Below the pieces are notes generated by a model that saw only the letters and a program-made list of their open reading frames with translations, was not told the origin of the DNA and made no database searches. From NCBI RefSeq assembly GCF_030056735.1, contig NZ_JASHKN010000006.1:186001-250000 (forward strand): a stretch of DNA of 64,000 nt, written 5' to 3'. The DNA comes from Rhodococcus sp. IEGM 1409 (GTDB taxonomy: Bacteria > Actinomycetota > Actinomycetes > Mycobacteriales > Mycobacteriaceae). Position numbers and translations under genes: made by a program. Every line of letters starts with the position of its first letter. Position 1 is the stretch's first letter. This document shows positions 62,095-64,000 of this stretch, in pieces.

Positions 62095-62869
62095 CGACGG
62101 ACGCACCTTGCCGGAACGGGAGTGCGTCGCCCAACAGCTGGCCACCGTCGATGGTCATGATCTCGCCGGTGATCCACTGGGCCGCATCGGAAACCAGGAA
62201 GGCGATGGCAGCAGCGACGTCCTCGGGTTCACCGATACGTCCGAGAGCGGTCGATGCAGACACCGCTTCTTCGTGTTCTTTCCACAGCGCTTCGGCGAGT
62301 TTGGTTCTCACCACTCCCGGAGCGACTGCGTTGACACGGATCTTCGGCGACAACTCGAGCGCTAACTGCTTGGTGATGTGGATCAGAGCAGCCTTCGACG
62401 CGTTGTACGTACCGATCCCGGCCTCGAATGCCATGCCACCGATCGAGGCGGTGTTGACCACGGAACCACCGTGCTCGCCCATCCAGGCCCTCGCTGCCAG
62501 GCCGGTCCACAGGACTGGAGCCCACACGTTGACGTCGAAGGTCTTGGCGAAGCGCGAGTGATCCTGATTGATGATCGGCCCGAACGACGGGTTGGTGCCC
62601 GCGTTGTTCACCAGGATGTCGAGACTGCCGAAACGCTCGATCGTCTGCTCGACGCACTTGCGGGCAGCATCCTCGTCCGTCGCGTGTGCGCCGACACCGA
62701 TCGCGTTGCCGGTCACCTGTGCGGCAGCCGCATCTGCGGATTCCTGTGAGCGCGAAGTCAGTACGACGTTTCCGCCCGCCGCTGCAATCGTCTGCGCGGT
62801 CGCGAGGCCGATGCCCCGCGATGCGCCGGTGATGATCGCCGTCTTACCTGTGAGATCCAGTCCTGCCAT
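62087..62869 (-). CDS. Short-chain dehydrogenase/reductase
   Basis: A 260-residue SDR: AIITGASRGIGLATAQTIAA, ILVNNAGTNPSFGP, NTASIGGMAFEAGIGTYNAS with the catalytic Ser and Tyr plus the Lys that follows, and VNAVAPGVVRTKLA. It lies between the ACAD10/11-like gene (1-bp gap) and the kinase gene (overlap), a position equivalent to the LvaD-type dehydrogenase in lva-like clusters. It likely oxidises the 3-hydroxyacyl-CoA made by the pathway. Confidence 0.9.
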   Translation of the reverse strand: MAGLDLTGKTAIITGASRGIGLATAQTIAAAGGNVVLTSRSQESADAAAAQVTGNAIGVGAHATDEDAARKCVEQTIERFGSLDILVNNAGTNPSFGPIINQDHSRFAKTFDVNVWAPVLWTGLAARAWMGEHGGSVVNTASIGGMAFEAGIGTYNASKAALIHITKQLALELSPKIRVNAVAPGVVRTKLAEALWKEHEEAVSASTALGRIGEPEDVAAAIAFLVSDAAQWITGEIMTIDGGQLLGDALPFRQGASVGG

Positions 62870-62870
62870 G

Positions 62871-64000
62871 TCAGTTCGCCTTGACTTCGCGGTACTTGCG
62901 CAGTTCCTGCTTGGCGATGGCGCGCTTGTGCACCTCGTCCGGGCCGTCGGCCAGACGAAGAGTGCGCATGTGCGCGTATGCCATCGCGAGCGGGAAGTCG
63001 TCCGTGACGCCGCCGCCGCCGTGGACCTGGATGGCGCGGTCGATGATCTTGAGCGCGATGTTCGGCGCCGCAACCTTGATAGCCGCGATCTCGGTGCGTG
63101 CTTCCTTGTTGCCCACCGTGTCCATCATGTGTGCAGCCTTGAGGGTGAGGAGTCGAACCATTTCGATATCGATACGCGCCTCGGCGATCCAGTCCTGGAT
63201 GTTTGCGTTGTCGCTGACAGGCTTTCCGAAGGTGATGCGGGTGGATGCGCGCTTGCACATCAGTTCCAGTGCACGCTCGGCCATTCCGATTGCACGCATG
63301 CAGTGGTGGATGCGGCCGGGGCCGAGACGGGCCTGGCTGATCGCGAATCCTTCACCCTCACCGGCGAGAATATCCTTGGCCGGGACGCGCACGTCCTCGA
63401 AGGTGATCTCGCCGTGTCCTTCGCGGTCCTGGTAACCGAAGACCGGCAGGTTGCGCAGGATCGTGACACCGGGAGCATCGATCGGCACGACCATCATCGA
63501 CTGCTGACGGTGCGTCGCGGCGTTGAAGTCGGTCTTGCCCATGACGATCAGAACCTTGCAGTTCTGGTGCAAGGCGTTGGAAGCGAACCACTTACGGCCG
63601 TTCAGCACGTACTCGTCGCCGTCACGGTCCATACGGAGCTGGATGTTGGTGGCGTCGGAGCTGGCAACCTCGGGCTCGGTCATCGCGAAAGCGGAACGGA
63701 TTTCGCCTTCGAGAAGTGGCTTGAGGTACTTCTCCTTGTGTTCGTCGGTGCCGAAGAGCGTGAGCACCTCCATGTTTCCCGTGTCCGGAGCGGCGCAGTT
63801 GGTGGCTTCGGAGGCCAGGTGGCTGCGGCCCATGATCTCTGCGAGCGGTGCATATTCCAGGTTGGTCAGGCCGGGGCCCCATTCGGGATGGGGATGGAAG
63901 AGGTTCCACAGCCCGCGGGCCTTGGCTTCCTTCTTCAAGTCGTCGATGATCGGCGGCTGGAAGTGTGGGTTACCGGACTCACGCATCTGCTCTTCGTACA
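62871..64000 (-). CDS. ACAD10/11-like acyl-CoA dehydrogenase (5' end outside window)
   Basis: The frame covers about 375 residues and runs off the right edge, so the N-terminus is missing. Motifs match ACAD10/11 rather than ordinary ACADs: [80 protein letters not shown] and [19 protein letters not shown]. Such enzymes act on 4-phosphoxyacyl-CoA made by the partner kinase, removing phosphate to give an enoyl-CoA. It is probably at or near the head of the operon. Confidence 0.9.
   Translation of the reverse strand, partial: YEEQMRESGNPHFQPPIIDDLKKEAKARGLWNLFHPHPEWGPGLTNLEYAPLAEIMGRSHLASEATNCAAPDTGNMEVLTLFGTDEHKEKYLKPLLEGEIRSAFAMTEPEVASSDATNIQLRMDRDGDEYVLNGRKWFASNALHQNCKVLIVMGKTDFNAATHRQQSMMVVPIDAPGVTILRNLPVFGYQDREGHGEITFEDVRVPAKDILAGEGEGFAISQARLGPGRIHHCMRAIGMAERALELMCKRASTRITFGKPVSDNANIQDWIAEARIDIEMVRLLTLKAAHMMDTVGNKEARTEIAAIKVAAPNIALKIIDRAIQVHGGGGVTDDFPLAMAYAHMRTLRLADGPDEVHKRAIAKQELRKYREVKAN

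Overview
The window reads as a chromosomal segment of a mycolic-acid-containing, GC-rich actinomycete, most likely Rhodococcus (erythropolis/qingshengii type). The signs are a mycolyltransferase (antigen 85 type), a mycothiol-dependent formaldehyde dehydrogenase, two DUF4185 (GH183-type) arabinan-hydrolase candidates, an NDMA-dependent alcohol dehydrogenase, an EthA-like Baeyer-Villiger monooxygenase, a stand-alone alkane 1-monooxygenase and a long acyl-CoA catabolic operon. I see no rRNA, tRNA, CRISPR array, phage or transposase gene. The species name is inference.

Layout. 1-2.2 kb: an F420-type oxidoreductase, then a zone of gene debris (GGDEF, MmyB-type regulator, DUF2255 remnants) beside a 48-bp composite palindrome. 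2.2-9 kb: a divergent LexA paralogue, an EthA-like monooxygenase, an aldo/keto reductase, a chimeric ORF, SRPBCC and DJ-1/PfpI proteins. 9.3-15.2 kb: a stress/repair and iron block (AlkB-type DNA dioxygenase, ArsR/AHSA1/VOC operon, Ada zinc-domain protein with a second 2OG-Fe(II) oxygenase, siderophore-type binding lipoprotein, MFS exporter and MerR regulator with a textbook 19-bp-spacer promoter). 15.3-25 kb: ABC1 kinase, alcohol dehydrogenase, mycolyltransferase, a truncated HbpS-like gene, an AztD zinc chaperone behind a Zur-like box, NmrA-type reductase, a frameshifted acetyltransferase, and a VOC/WYL-regulator pair. 25-30.5 kb: MFS/GntR pair, several decayed genes including a phosphotriesterase with an in-frame TAA, and a Tat-exported serine hydrolase.

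30.5-38.3 kb: DUF1206 membrane protein, serine/threonine-dehydratase-like enzyme, an oxidoreductase/SnoaL-lipoprotein pair, a lipoprotein, alkane monooxygenase, debris, and dienelactone hydrolase. 38.3-42.5 kb: a kynurenine operon (kynB-kynU-permease) with a divergent Lrp-type regulator. 43.5-45.3 kb: mycothiol-dependent formaldehyde detoxification. 45.4-54.7 kb: an ATPase-LuxR fusion regulator, two DUF4185 paralogues, a racemase with GntR regulator, and a YhgE/Pip membrane protein.

54.8-64.0 kb: one leftward acyl-CoA catabolic operon: ACAD10/11-like acyl-CoA dehydrogenase, SDR, APH-like kinase, SDR, a two-subunit acyl-CoA dehydrogenase pair, quinone-oxidoreductase-like enzyme, thiolase, SDR. 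The kinase plus ACAD10/11-like enzyme strongly suggests phosphorylation-dependent breakdown of 4-hydroxyacyl-CoAs (as in the Pseudomonas putida lva pathway); this is the best candidate for a system worth following up.
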